Part shown: piece by piece, positions 1-7,609 of the stretch
Layout of the letters: each line of letters begins with the position of its first letter
How positions within the stretch are numbered: the first letter of the stretch is position 1
Source of the DNA: Variovorax sp. Root473
Lineage (GTDB): Bacteria; Pseudomonadota; Gammaproteobacteria; Burkholderiales; Burkholderiaceae_C
Reading direction: 5' to 3'
NCBI RefSeq assembly: GCF_001426505.1
Contig: NZ_LMEV01000002.1
Coordinates: forward strand, 36,023 to 100,022
Length of the DNA: 64,000 nucleotides
Position numbers and translations under genes: made by a program
Notes under the pieces: model-generated
What the model saw: only the letters and a program-made list of their open reading frames with translations
Database searches by the model: none
What the model was told of the DNA's origin: nothing

Positions 1-225
1 GCCGCCGTATTGCGCGCCATAGTAGATACCGGCCAGCATGATCAGCGCCGACACAGGCGGCAGTGCATACGTGGCGGGCAGCAGCATCGCGATGGTCGCG
101 ACCGGACCGATGCCCGGCAGCACGCCGATCAGCGTGCCCAGCAGGCAGCCGACAAACGCATAGACAAGGTTCTGGGCGGTGAAAGCCACGCCAAAACCGA
201 TCGAAAGATTGGTAATCAGGTCCAT
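1..225 (-). CDS. tctA: TctA family tripartite tricarboxylate transporter permease, N-terminal part
   Basis: The first 75 residues of the large membrane subunit of a tripartite tricarboxylate transporter are visible, and the rest lies beyond the left edge. The visible stretch has the family pattern: a short N-terminal helix, then hydrophobic segments around the conserved motif [12 protein letters not shown], then a glycine-rich IYYGAQYGG stretch. TctA forms the main sodium- or proton-coupled membrane channel and works with TctB and a periplasmic TctC/Bug binding protein. It lies 33 bases downstream of tctB and is surely co-transcribed with it. No intact tctC lies beside this pair. Confidence 0.93.
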   Translation of the reverse strand, partial: MDLITNLSIGFGVAFTAQNLVYAFVGCLLGTLIGVLPGIGPVATIAMLLPATYALPPVSALIMLAGIYYGAQYGG

Positions 226-258
226 TGTTCTCTTGGATTTCTTGTTGTTCTGCGCGGG

Positions 259-747
259 TCAACCAGCGATGAAGGTGGGCCACACCTGGAACTGCAGCTT
301 CAGCGCCACCACGAAGGCCAGGTAGCTGCCGAGCGCAAGCACGGTCGCCAGAAGGGTCACGCCCTTCCATCCGAAGCTGTCGCCCGCCAGGCTCGCGATG
401 AAGGTCAGCGCATAGATCGCGACGATGAGCCCCATCGACGGCAGGCCGATGCTCGGCAGCCCTCCGAGCAGCACGCCGAAAACCAGGTTGGCGCCGATGA
501 TGAACAGCAGCGGCTTCCATGCGATGCGCCCCACGGGTTCGCCGTCGTCGGTCTCGACCGTGAGGGCCTTGAACGTGATCAGCACGCCCATGCATGCGAT
601 GAGGATGCCCACAATGAGCGGGAAGTAGCCGGGGCCCATGCGGGCGCCGGTGCCCACGTTGTAGGTCGTGGCGCCCCATGCGAAGGCCACGCCGAAGGCG
701 CTGAAAAGGACGCCTGAGCAGAAGTCTCTCTGACTCTTGATTCTCAC
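259..747 (-). CDS. tctB: TctB family tripartite tricarboxylate transporter small permease
   Basis: The 162-residue product is a small inner-membrane subunit of the tricarboxylate transporter. It has hydrophobic segments at about 10-30, 42-62, 78-98, 103-122 and 128-150 and the family hallmark GARMGPGYFP near residue 35. Length and layout match TctB proteins. A leader with AGGAGACATC precedes the ATG. It is followed by tctA and preceded by a histidine kinase gene on the same strand, so this system is probably controlled by that kinase-regulator pair. A tctC gene would be expected upstream, but only a decayed Bug remnant is found, about 2.4 kb upstream. Confidence 0.92.
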   Translation of the reverse strand: MRIKSQRDFCSGVLFSAFGVAFAWGATTYNVGTGARMGPGYFPLIVGILIACMGVLITFKALTVETDDGEPVGRIAWKPLLFIIGANLVFGVLLGGLPSIGLPSMGLIVAIYALTFIASLAGDSFGWKGVTLLATVLALGSYLAFVVALKLQFQVWPTFIAG

Positions 748-835
748 CGTTGATGTCTCCTGGAACTGCGTTGATCGGCACAGGTTGTGCGTCAGCGATC
801 CTAGGAATTCAGCGCCGCCGTGTGTATGAACAAAG

Positions 836-853
836 CATTGCCGTTTGGCAATG
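836..853. promoter_or_regulatory. Perfect 7-bp hairpin between the kinase gene and tctB
   Basis: CATTGCC-GTTT-GGCAATG is a perfect 7-bp inverted repeat with a 4-base loop. It lies in the 150-base gap between the histidine kinase stop and the tctB start. It has only a weak T-rich tail on the minus strand, so it may be an operator for the adjacent OmpR-type regulator or a weak attenuator rather than a strong terminator. Confidence 0.45.
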
Positions 854-897
854 TTCGAGGCGCGAGGAGACGGCGAAGAACGATCCGAAAGGGCCGC

Positions 898-2289
898 TCA
901 ACTGTCAGCCGTCGGCAGGTCGATGCAAGCGCGCAGTCCCGGGCGGGCGTCGCTGAATTGCAGCCGCCCGCCATGCAGCGCCACCACCGCCTGCACGCTC
1001 GCCAGGCCCAGGCCGTGGCCCGGTGTGCTGCGGTCCAGGCGATGAAATCGCACGCCCAGGTGCTCGTACTCGGCGCTCGGAATGCCGGGGCCATCGTCCT
1101 GCACGACGAGTTGCGCACGCCCGTCGACCGTGTGCGTTCCCACGCGAACAGTTGCGCCCTTCCCTCCGTTTGCGGCGTACTTCAGCGCGTTGTCCAGCAG
1201 GTTGGCCGCCGCCCCCGCGAGCAGGTCGCGGTCGCCCAGCGCGACGGCATGGTCGGCGGGCTCGCGCAGCAGCGCAATGCCCTGCATTTCGGCCACCGCC
1301 TCGTACAGTTCCGCCACGTCGTCGGCAATGACGTGTAGCGCCACCGGCGCGAACTGCTGACGCCGTGCACCGGCCTCGACCTCGGCGATCTGCAGCAGCT
1401 TCTCGAACATCACGGCCAGCTCTTCCAGTTCGCGGATGGCGGTGGCCACGGACTCGCGCTGCGGCGCGTTCGCGCCGTCGAGCCCCACCTCCACCGCGCG
1501 CAGGCGCACCAGCACGCGCGTGAGTGGCGTGCGCAGGTCGTGCGCGATGGTGTTGGACACATGGCGCACGCCGTCCATCAGTGACTGGATGCGGTCGAGC
1601 ATCGCGTTGATGTCCTGCTCAAGCAGGGCGAACTCGTCCTCCCGCCCCTCCTGCCCGGAGCGCGCCACGCGCTCCTGCAGTTCGCCCGCCGCGATGCGCG
1701 CGGCCGTGCGTCGCACCGCACCCACGCTGCGCTCCAGCTCCTGGCGGAAGACGAAGGTTCCACCGATGAGCAGCAGCACCGCCACGATGCCGGCCGCTGC
1801 GCTGGCGCTGGCCACCAGCGACTCGATCGACTCCTGGTCGCGCAGGTCGTGCCCCACCACGAGCATGCCGCCGTCGGGCAGCGGCCGCATCACGAGGTAG
1901 GCGATGACGGTCTGGCCCGCGCGCACCACGCGGCGGTGCACGCCGTCTCCTGCGTCGGGTGTCAGCGAAGGCATCTGATCGAGGTTGCCCGCGCGCCTGT
2001 TTCCCTCGCCGTCGGTGAGCAGGTAGATCTCGTTGTCCGAGTTGCGGCCATCGGACAGCGCATTGGCGATCTCGCCCGCCACGCCGTCGGTACCGCGTGC
2101 TTCATGGCGCACCATCAGCTGCTGCATGCTCGCGGCCACCTGTCGCACCATGCGCTGCTGCAACACGCCCACGGTCTGCATGTAGATGATCGCCAGTGCG
2201 GCCAGCATGGTGATGGCTACGAGCAGCCCGTAGTAGAAGGCGAGCCGAAAGCCGATCGAGCGCCACAACTGGCGCAGGGACCAGGTCAT
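898..2289 (-). CDS. Two-component sensor histidine kinase (HAMP, HisKA, HATPase)
   Basis: This 463-residue membrane kinase has a transmembrane segment at about 15-38, a periplasmic sensor region to about 160, a second transmembrane segment at about 162-182 and a HAMP linker. The phosphoacceptor H-box is SNTIAHDLRTPLTRV (His250). It is followed by an N-box LLDNALKYA, a G1 box DDGPGIP and a G2 box HGLGLASVQAV, so the catalytic domain is complete. The start at 2289 overlaps the regulator stop by 4 bases (ATGA), which supports translational coupling. A longer open frame upstream is only read-through of the regulator in another frame. Placement before tctBA suggests it senses a carboxylate, but the ligand is not readable from sequence. 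Confidence 0.92.
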   Translation of the reverse strand: MTWSLRQLWRSIGFRLAFYYGLLVAITMLAALAIIYMQTVGVLQQRMVRQVAASMQQLMVRHEARGTDGVAGEIANALSDGRNSDNEIYLLTDGEGNRRAGNLDQMPSLTPDAGDGVHRRVVRAGQTVIAYLVMRPLPDGGMLVVGHDLRDQESIESLVASASAAAGIVAVLLLIGGTFVFRQELERSVGAVRRTAARIAAGELQERVARSGQEGREDEFALLEQDINAMLDRIQSLMDGVRHVSNTIAHDLRTPLTRVLVRLRAVEVGLDGANAPQRESVATAIRELEELAVMFEKLLQIAEVEAGARRQQFAPVALHVIADDVAELYEAVAEMQGIALLREPADHAVALGDRDLLAGAAANLLDNALKYAANGGKGATVRVGTHTVDGRAQLVVQDDGPGIPSAEYEHLGVRFHRLDRSTPGHGLGLASVQAVVALHGGRLQFSDARPGLRACIDLPTADS

Positions 2290-3005
2290 TGCGGCGCGGC
2301 CAATGTGTAGCCCACGCCACGCACGGTGTGGATCAGCGTCGGCGCGCCGCCCGCATCGAGCTTGCCGCGCAGGCGGCTCACCTGTACGTCGATGACGTTG
2401 GTCTGCGGGTCGAACTGATAGTCCCACACCGCCTCGAGCAGCATGGTCCGCGTGACCACCTGGCCCGGATGCATCATGAGATAGGCCAACAGCCTGAACT
2501 CGCGCGGCTGCAGCGCGATGGGCCGGCCGCCGCGCTCCACGTGGCGCCGCGCCAAGTCGAGCGTGAGGTCGGCCAGCTGTAGCGTGCGAATCTCGGGCCC
2601 GGTACGCGAGCGCCGCACCAGCGCCTCGGCACGCGCCGCGAGTTCGGAGAAGGCAAAAGGCTTGGCCAGGTAGTCGTCGCCACCGGCCTTGAGGCCGCGG
2701 ACGCGCTCGTCGAGCGCGCTCAACGCGCTGAGCAGCAGCACCGGCGTCTTCTTGCCGAGGGCGCGCATCGCGGCCAGGATCGACAGGCCGTCCACGCCGT
2801 TGGGCAGCATGCGATCGAGGATGACGAGGTCCCACGGCTCGCCCGTGGCGCGCGCGAACGCATCCGCGCCATCGCGGCTGATCACCGCCACATGGCCAAG
2901 CGAACGGAAGCCTTCGGCGATGTAGCGCGCGTTGTCGGCATCGTCTTCGACGATGAGGCAGTTCCAGCTAACGGTGGGCCCAAGCACGTCAATCGGCCTT
3001 GCCAC
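2286..3005 (-). CDS. OmpR/PhoB family response regulator
   Basis: The 239-residue product has a receiver domain with the acidic pair VEDD near residue 20, phosphoacceptor Asp in VILDRMLP and the conserved Lys in DDYLAKPF. The C-terminal winged helix ends in the hallmark IHTVRGVGYTL. The start is a GTG at 3005; a shorter GTG start a few residues on is possible because the receiver proper begins at WNCLIVEDD. It precedes and overlaps the kinase gene. By position it is a TctD-like regulator of the downstream tctBA genes, which is inference from context. Confidence 0.93.
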   Translation of the reverse strand: MARPIDVLGPTVSWNCLIVEDDADNARYIAEGFRSLGHVAVISRDGADAFARATGEPWDLVILDRMLPNGVDGLSILAAMRALGKKTPVLLLSALSALDERVRGLKAGGDDYLAKPFAFSELAARAEALVRRSRTGPEIRTLQLADLTLDLARRHVERGGRPIALQPREFRLLAYLMMHPGQVVTRTMLLEAVWDYQFDPQTNVIDVQVSRLRGKLDAGGAPTLIHTVRGVGYTLAAPQ

Positions 3006-3189
3006 GACAAAAGATAACCATGGATGGCGGCGCCATTACGCTGTGCTCCTGGATTGCAGGAGCTTGCAGTTCAAACCCGCAAATCCTAGCTCAGCCTGGC
3101 GCAGGAAAGACCTGCACTTCATTACCATTTGCCCATGAAAGGGCCGGGTGCACGGCCTCGGCACATGTGAGCTGGCGCCTCGGCGCGCC

Positions 3190-3436
3190 GGTTTTGAGCA
3201 ACTCGAGCAACATGTGCGGGCTGGCGGCGTGGATCGTGTTCATGCCGAAGAACAATGGGTCGCCGCCCGCGGGGATTCTTGCCACATTCGCGGCGGCGAT
3301 GTTGCCGAACATCCCTGGTCGATTCTCCGCGATCACGGGCTGTCCGATCTGGACCCGCGAGCCGTTCGGCAAGCTGTCACGCTGCGCCGCCGGGAGGGAA
3401 TCCGAGCACCAGCTTCAAGGGTCTGATGGGGTAGCT
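3190..3436 (-). pseudogene. Decayed Bug/TctC solute-binding protein remnant
   Basis: Two frames on the minus strand carry pieces of a Bug protein. The mature N-terminus YPIRPLKLVLGFPPGG occurs near 3370-3430. After a stop and frameshift come GQPVIAENRPGMFGNIAAA and LFFGMNTIHAASPHML at about 3190-3350, which match the conserved core of this family in the same order. The signal peptide and the C-terminal two thirds are missing. It lies upstream of the two-component genes and could be the former tctC partner of tctBA, though the distance makes that a guess. Confidence 0.75.
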
Positions 3437-3512
3437 TTGTGCGGTGCGCCGAGCCAGCCTGGCTGGCATGGCCGCGGAGGCGCTCATGGCCGCGCTGGTT
3501 CGTTCCGGGCCG

Positions 3513-4259
3513 TCACGCGCCGAAGGCCCGGTTGTGCGTTGGGCTGATCAGGATCTCGTTGACACAGACCCGCGCCGGCATGCCGGCGACGAAGGCGACG
3601 GTCCGACCCAGGTCATCCTCCTGCAGCATGCGGGCGCGCTCCTGCGCGAGCACGGGCGCCGGCCGCTGGTCCAGGATCGGCGTGTCGGTTTCGCCGGGCA
3701 TCAGCACGCAGCCGCGCAAGCCGTTGCGCCCCTCCTCCATGTTGAAGCTGTGCGTCAGGGCGACCACTGCATGCTTGGTTGCGTTGTACGCTGGCCCCAC
3801 CAACGAAGAAGCATGCCGGCCTGCCCACGACGCGACATTGATGACGAGCCCGTCGCGCCGTGCCCGCATCGACGGCAGCACGGCGTGCATGCACTGGAAT
3901 GTTCCCGTCAGGTTCACGTCCACGACCTGGCGCCAGGCGGCGACGCCGACCTCGGCCCAGGACCGCGCCGTGACGTTGATGCCGGCGCTGTTCACCAACA
4001 CGTCGACGGGGCCGACGTCGCGCTCGACGGCCGCGATCGTGGCCGCGACGGCCTCGCTGTCCGTCACGTCCAGCACGAAGCTGTGCGCGGTGCCACCCTG
4101 CGCGGCGACCTGGCGAGCCACCGCCTGCAATGCGTCCGTCTGGCGGCCGGACAGGGCAACGACATGCCCCGTCCGCGCCAGGGCCAGCGCGGCTGCCCTA
4201 CCGATCCCGGAGCCCGCGCCGGTGATCCAGGCGATCCGCTGGGTTTTTTCTTGTGTCAT
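3513..4259 (-). CDS. SDR family NAD(P)-dependent oxidoreductase
   Basis: This 248-residue classical short-chain dehydrogenase has the Rossmann motif TGAGSGIG at 13-20, NSAG at 90-93, Asn116, catalytic Ser144 and YNATK (Tyr158, Lys162). It probably oxidises a secondary alcohol or reduces a ketone, with substrate unknown. The start at 4259 overlaps the stop of the upstream reductase gene by 4 bases. It is the last gene of an operon that begins near 9303 with a TPP enzyme, so it probably acts late in the same pathway. Confidence 0.9.
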   Translation of the reverse strand: MTQEKTQRIAWITGAGSGIGRAAALALARTGHVVALSGRQTDALQAVARQVAAQGGTAHSFVLDVTDSEAVAATIAAVERDVGPVDVLVNSAGINVTARSWAEVGVAAWRQVVDVNLTGTFQCMHAVLPSMRARRDGLVINVASWAGRHASSLVGPAYNATKHAVVALTHSFNMEEGRNGLRGCVLMPGETDTPILDQRPAPVLAQERARMLQEDDLGRTVAFVAGMPARVCVNEILISPTHNRAFGA

Positions 4260-5239
4260 GGTTGCAGGATCACCTTGCCGAATTGCTGGCGCGACTTCAT
4301 CCACGCATGGGCCTGGGCCACGTCTTCCAGCGCGAACACCTTGTCGATCGGCATGCGCAAGCGCCCGGCCTGCAGCAGAGGTGCCACGTCGGCGAGCATG
4401 CGCGAAATCAGCGCAGCCACATCGTCGACGGTGCGCGTGCGAAAGGTCACACCGACCAGCGACAGCCGCTTGAGCGAGAGCAGGTCGAGGTCGATCGGCC
4501 CGCCAGTGCCGCCCATGCGCCCCACGCTCACGATGCGTGCGCCAATTGCTGCGCTGGCCATGTTCTCGGCCAGCGCGGGAGCGCCCAGGTGGTCGATCAC
4601 CACATCCACGCCATGCCCGTGCGTCGCCTCCCGGACGGCGGCCTCCAGCGCGGGGCCGCTGTGCGCAGCCAGTGTCACGCCCAGCGCGCGCAGGCGTTCC
4701 CATTTGTCCGTTGACATGCTGGTGCCGATCACCTGTTCGGCACCGAGCAGCCGGGCCAACTGCACCGCGGCGATGCCGACCACCGAACTCGCGGCCTGCA
4801 CGAGAACGTGATCGCCGCGCGCCAGGCGCCCATTGGTGACAAGTGCGTCATGCGCCGTCATCAGCGCGGCCGGCCAGGCGGCAGCCTGCAATACATCCAC
4901 GCCATCGGGCACACGCATGAGCAGGCGTTCGTCCACGCAAACCCGTTCCGCGTGCGCGCCGCTGCACATGGCCATCACCCTGTCGCCGCGGCGGAAACCC
5001 TGGACATCGGCACCGCAGCCGACGACCTCGCCGGCCATCTCGAGCCCGGCTACGCCGGTTGGCCCGCTGCCTGTCATGGCGCGGAAATGGCCGGTCTTCA
5101 AGGACAGGTCGGCCCGGTTCATGCCAGCGGCGAGCACCTTGACCAGTACCTCGCGCGGACCGGGCGCAACTTCTGCCACGTCGTGCACCTGAGGGTACGG
5201 CGCGCCGCTGTCGTCACGCGTGATGATCACGGCCCTCAT
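4256..5239 (-). CDS. Zinc-independent MDR family alcohol dehydrogenase / quinone oxidoreductase
   Basis: The 327-residue protein belongs to the medium-chain dehydrogenase/reductase superfamily. It has a GroES-like N-terminal domain (GLEMAGEVVGCG near residues 65-76) and a nucleotide-binding motif in QAASSVVGIAAVQLARLLGA. The structural-zinc cysteine cluster and usual catalytic zinc ligands are absent, so it groups with quinone oxidoreductases and enoyl reductases that use NADPH. It sits between the lipocalin-like gene and the SDR gene, overlapping the SDR start by 4 bases. Confidence 0.88.
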   Translation of the reverse strand: MRAVIITRDDSGAPYPQVHDVAEVAPGPREVLVKVLAAGMNRADLSLKTGHFRAMTGSGPTGVAGLEMAGEVVGCGADVQGFRRGDRVMAMCSGAHAERVCVDERLLMRVPDGVDVLQAAAWPAALMTAHDALVTNGRLARGDHVLVQAASSVVGIAAVQLARLLGAEQVIGTSMSTDKWERLRALGVTLAAHSGPALEAAVREATHGHGVDVVIDHLGAPALAENMASAAIGARIVSVGRMGGTGGPIDLDLLSLKRLSLVGVTFRTRTVDDVAALISRMLADVAPLLQAGRLRMPIDKVFALEDVAQAHAWMKSRQQFGKVILQP

Positions 5240-5276
5240 GCGACGACCTCCGATGTCCCGGCTGCGAGACGTTTGC

Positions 5277-5768
5277 TCATGGTTGCACCTCGATCGGGAA
5301 AATGTCCGGCTCGCGCAGGAACTTCAACTCGTTGCAGGCCCGGCGGTCATTGATCGACAGCGGCGCGGACCGCAGCGTCAGCTGCCGCCGACCGTCGACC
5401 TCCTCGAACTGCCAGAACCGTTCCAGCGTGCGGCCTTCCCAATCCGGAAGGTGGCAGCCGATGACGCGATGCATCACCTTGCGCTGGACCGGATCAGTCT
5501 CGAAGCGGCAGAAATACGAAAAGTAGCCGTTGAACGCAGCAACGATCTCGTCGGCCGAGCCGATGCCCCGCTCCGCCACCGAGGAGCGCATCGCAGAAAA
5601 CTTCGGTCGGCCGCGCTGCATCAGGGCGCCGGTCATGAAGCCGGCGTGGGTGTAGACGATCAGGCCTTCGGCATCGGCGCCCAGCGGAAACTCCACGCCG
5701 CCGTCGTCGTACAGGATGCGGAACGACAGCAGCCGCCAACTGCCGATCAGGGCTTGCACTTCGCTCAT
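5277..5768 (-). CDS. Lipocalin-like domain protein
   Basis: The 163-residue product matches the Lipocalin_5 type: GSWRLLSFRILYDDGG near the N-terminus, then a repeat of beta-strand motifs including EGLIVYTHAGFMTGALMQR and a C-terminal RRQLTLRSAPL. No signal peptide is seen, so it is probably cytoplasmic. Such small proteins accompany several catabolic operons and may bind or isomerise an intermediate, but a role is not established. Its ATG overlaps the upstream TIM-barrel stop by 4 bases. Confidence 0.85.
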   Translation of the reverse strand: MSEVQALIGSWRLLSFRILYDDGGVEFPLGADAEGLIVYTHAGFMTGALMQRGRPKFSAMRSSVAERGIGSADEIVAAFNGYFSYFCRFETDPVQRKVMHRVIGCHLPDWEGRTLERFWQFEEVDGRRQLTLRSAPLSINDRRACNELKFLREPDIFPIEVQP

Positions 5769-6559
5769 TGCACACGCTCCGGCAACAAACCCAGTGCGCG
5801 CGCCCAGGTCAACGAGTCGGTGGTATTCCGGCGCGGCGTGTACTCCAGCCCGACCCAGCCGTTCCATCCGCGCCGCTCCAGCCCTTCCAGGAAGGCGTGC
5901 AAGTCCAGCTCGCCCTCTCCCGGCTCGTGGCGCCCCGGCGCGTTGCCGATCTGCACGTGCCCGACGTGCGGCCAGGCGATGTCGAGATCCTCCGCCAGCG
6001 CGTTCCCCTCCATCGCCACGTGGTAGGTGTCAAAGCACAGCTTCAGGTTGCTGCGCGCCACGGATTCGATCAGGGCCACTGCGTCCCTGTTGGCATGGAT
6101 CAGGTAGTCGGCGATGCGCGCCCTGCAGCAAGCCTCGATGAGGACCGTGAGCCCGTGCGCACCCGCCGCGTCGGCAGCCCAGCGCAGGTTCTCGCGCGCC
6201 ATGGCGATGCAGTCGGCCCGCTTCGCATCGGCGGGCACGTTGCCCAGCGGCACGTGAATCAAGGGCCGGCCGCAGTCGACGGCATAGGCGACGGCGGCCT
6301 GGATCGTGGTCCGGAAGTCGTCCTCCCGACCGGGCAGGCCCGCCAGCCCGCGCTCACCCGCGTCCCAGTCGGTGGGCGAAAGAATTTGTACGAGGACCAG
6401 GCCCGACGCTTCGAGGCCGCCCCGGTAGTCGGGCGCCGCGACCGCGTACGGAAACGCTACTTCGACGCCGCGGAACCCGTCGGCCGCCGCAGCAGCGGCG
6501 CGCTCGGCCATGGGGAGTTCGGTGTACAGCCAGCGCAGGTTGGGATCGAGCTGAATCAT
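5765..6559 (-). CDS. Hydroxypyruvate isomerase-like sugar isomerase/epimerase (AP endonuclease 2 fold)
   Basis: The 264-residue product is a xylose-isomerase-like TIM barrel of the Hyi type. It begins with LRWLYTELPMAERAAAAAADGFRGVE. It keeps two acidic active-site candidates, Glu in VLIEACCRARIADY and Glu in VGLEYTPR, and the metal-ligand region LCFDTYHVAMEG. Hyi enzymes interconvert hydroxypyruvate and tartronate semialdehyde. A paralogue of similar length lies at 11746-12555, and both are linked to a Bug gene. It directly follows a Bug gene with a 2-base gap. Confidence 0.87.
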   Translation of the reverse strand: MIQLDPNLRWLYTELPMAERAAAAAADGFRGVEVAFPYAVAAPDYRGGLEASGLVLVQILSPTDWDAGERGLAGLPGREDDFRTTIQAAVAYAVDCGRPLIHVPLGNVPADAKRADCIAMARENLRWAADAAGAHGLTVLIEACCRARIADYLIHANRDAVALIESVARSNLKLCFDTYHVAMEGNALAEDLDIAWPHVGHVQIGNAPGRHEPGEGELDLHAFLEGLERRGWNGWVGLEYTPRRNTTDSLTWARALGLLPERVQ

Positions 6560-6561
6560 GC

Positions 6562-7569
6562 TCAAGCCTCCTGCCGGATGCGGGCGACCTTGACCACTTC
6601 GGCCCAGCGCGCCCGATCGTCCGTCTGGTACGCGGCGAGCTCCTGCGGCGAGCTCGCCATTGGCCGCACGTGGATGGTGGCCAAGCGCTGCCGTACATCG
6701 GGGCGCTCCAGCGCCGCGCGCACGGCGGCGTTGAAGGTGGCGACCAGCGCCGGGTCCATCTTGCGCGGAGCATAGAGTGCTCCCCACGACACTGCGACAA
6801 CAGCCGGATGACCCGCCTCGGCCGTGGACGGCACGTTCGACAGGAACGGCGACCGTTGTCGGCTGGCGACGACCAGTGGCCGCATCTTCCCGGCCTGGAT
6901 GTGCGGCATGGACGCGGCCAGGGTGACGAAGGCGCACTGCAGTTCGCCGGTCATCAATGCCACATCCTGGTCCGTCGCGGTCTTGTAGGGGACGTGCAGC
7001 ATGTCGACGCCGGCTGACATCTTGAAAAGCTCGCCTGCGAGATGGGTGATGCTGCCGACACCGAAGGAACCATAGGCCAGTTTTCCGGGGCGTGCCTTGC
7101 CATCCGCGACGAGATCGCCGACGGACAGCACCGACAGCGAGGGCGTGACCACCAGCGCGTTCTCGACCTCCGCCACCATCGAGATCGGCGCGAAGTCGGC
7201 CACCGGATCGAACGGCAGCGAGGTCCGAACGTTCGGCAGCACGGACTGGGTCGACGATGCGCCGAAGAACAGCGTCGATCCGTCGCCGGCCGCTCGCGCC
7301 GCGGCGGACGCGGCGATGGCGCCCGACGCGCCGGGGCGGTTGTCCATGATGATCGGCAGGCCGAGCTCCTCGGCCATGCCCGCCCCGAGCACACGCGCGA
7401 TCACATCCGCCGATCCGCCGGGGCCGAACGGAAGAATCACGGTCACCTTGCGCACAGGCACCGCAACGCGGGCGTGTGCGATCGCCGCCGCCAGTCCAAG
7501 GCCGGCGGCAAGGACGGTCCGGCGTTTGAGCGGGCGCGGCCCGCGGCAGCTGATGTCGAGCATTTTCAT
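6562..7569 (-). CDS. Bug/TctC family tripartite tricarboxylate transporter substrate-binding protein
   Basis: This 335-residue periplasmic binding protein has an N-terminal export signal with a PLKRRTVLAAGLGLAAAIAHA stretch, of twin-arginine-like or Sec type. The family core follows: VILPFGPGGSADVIARVL, LPIIMDNRPGASGAI and a C-terminal ARWAEVVKVARI. Start 7569 is chosen because GAAGGACACGC precedes it; a TTG at 7608 is in frame but lacks this support. Bug proteins bind carboxylates. It is co-transcribed with the TPP enzyme upstream and the Hyi-like enzyme downstream, and no membrane partner is in the operon. Confidence 0.92.
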   Translation of the reverse strand: MKMLDISCRGPRPLKRRTVLAAGLGLAAAIAHARVAVPVRKVTVILPFGPGGSADVIARVLGAGMAEELGLPIIMDNRPGASGAIAASAAARAAGDGSTLFFGASSTQSVLPNVRTSLPFDPVADFAPISMVAEVENALVVTPSLSVLSVGDLVADGKARPGKLAYGSFGVGSITHLAGELFKMSAGVDMLHVPYKTATDQDVALMTGELQCAFVTLAASMPHIQAGKMRPLVVASRQRSPFLSNVPSTAEAGHPAVVAVSWGALYAPRKMDPALVATFNAAVRAALERPDVRQRLATIHVRPMASSPQELAAYQTDDRARWAEVVKVARIRQEA

Positions 7570-7609
7570 GCGTGTCCTTCGTTTCAAGTTGCAGTTGCGA
7601 TCGGCCAAC

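Noticed and set aside
10..717. Long open frame on the plus strand over tctA/tctB
   Set aside because: It is the shadow of tctA and tctB on the other strand and has no motif or leader of its own.
2290..2835. Longer N-terminal part for the histidine kinase
   Set aside because: It is read in another frame of the response regulator gene; the ATGA-coupled start at 2289 with a membrane segment after it is the proper start.
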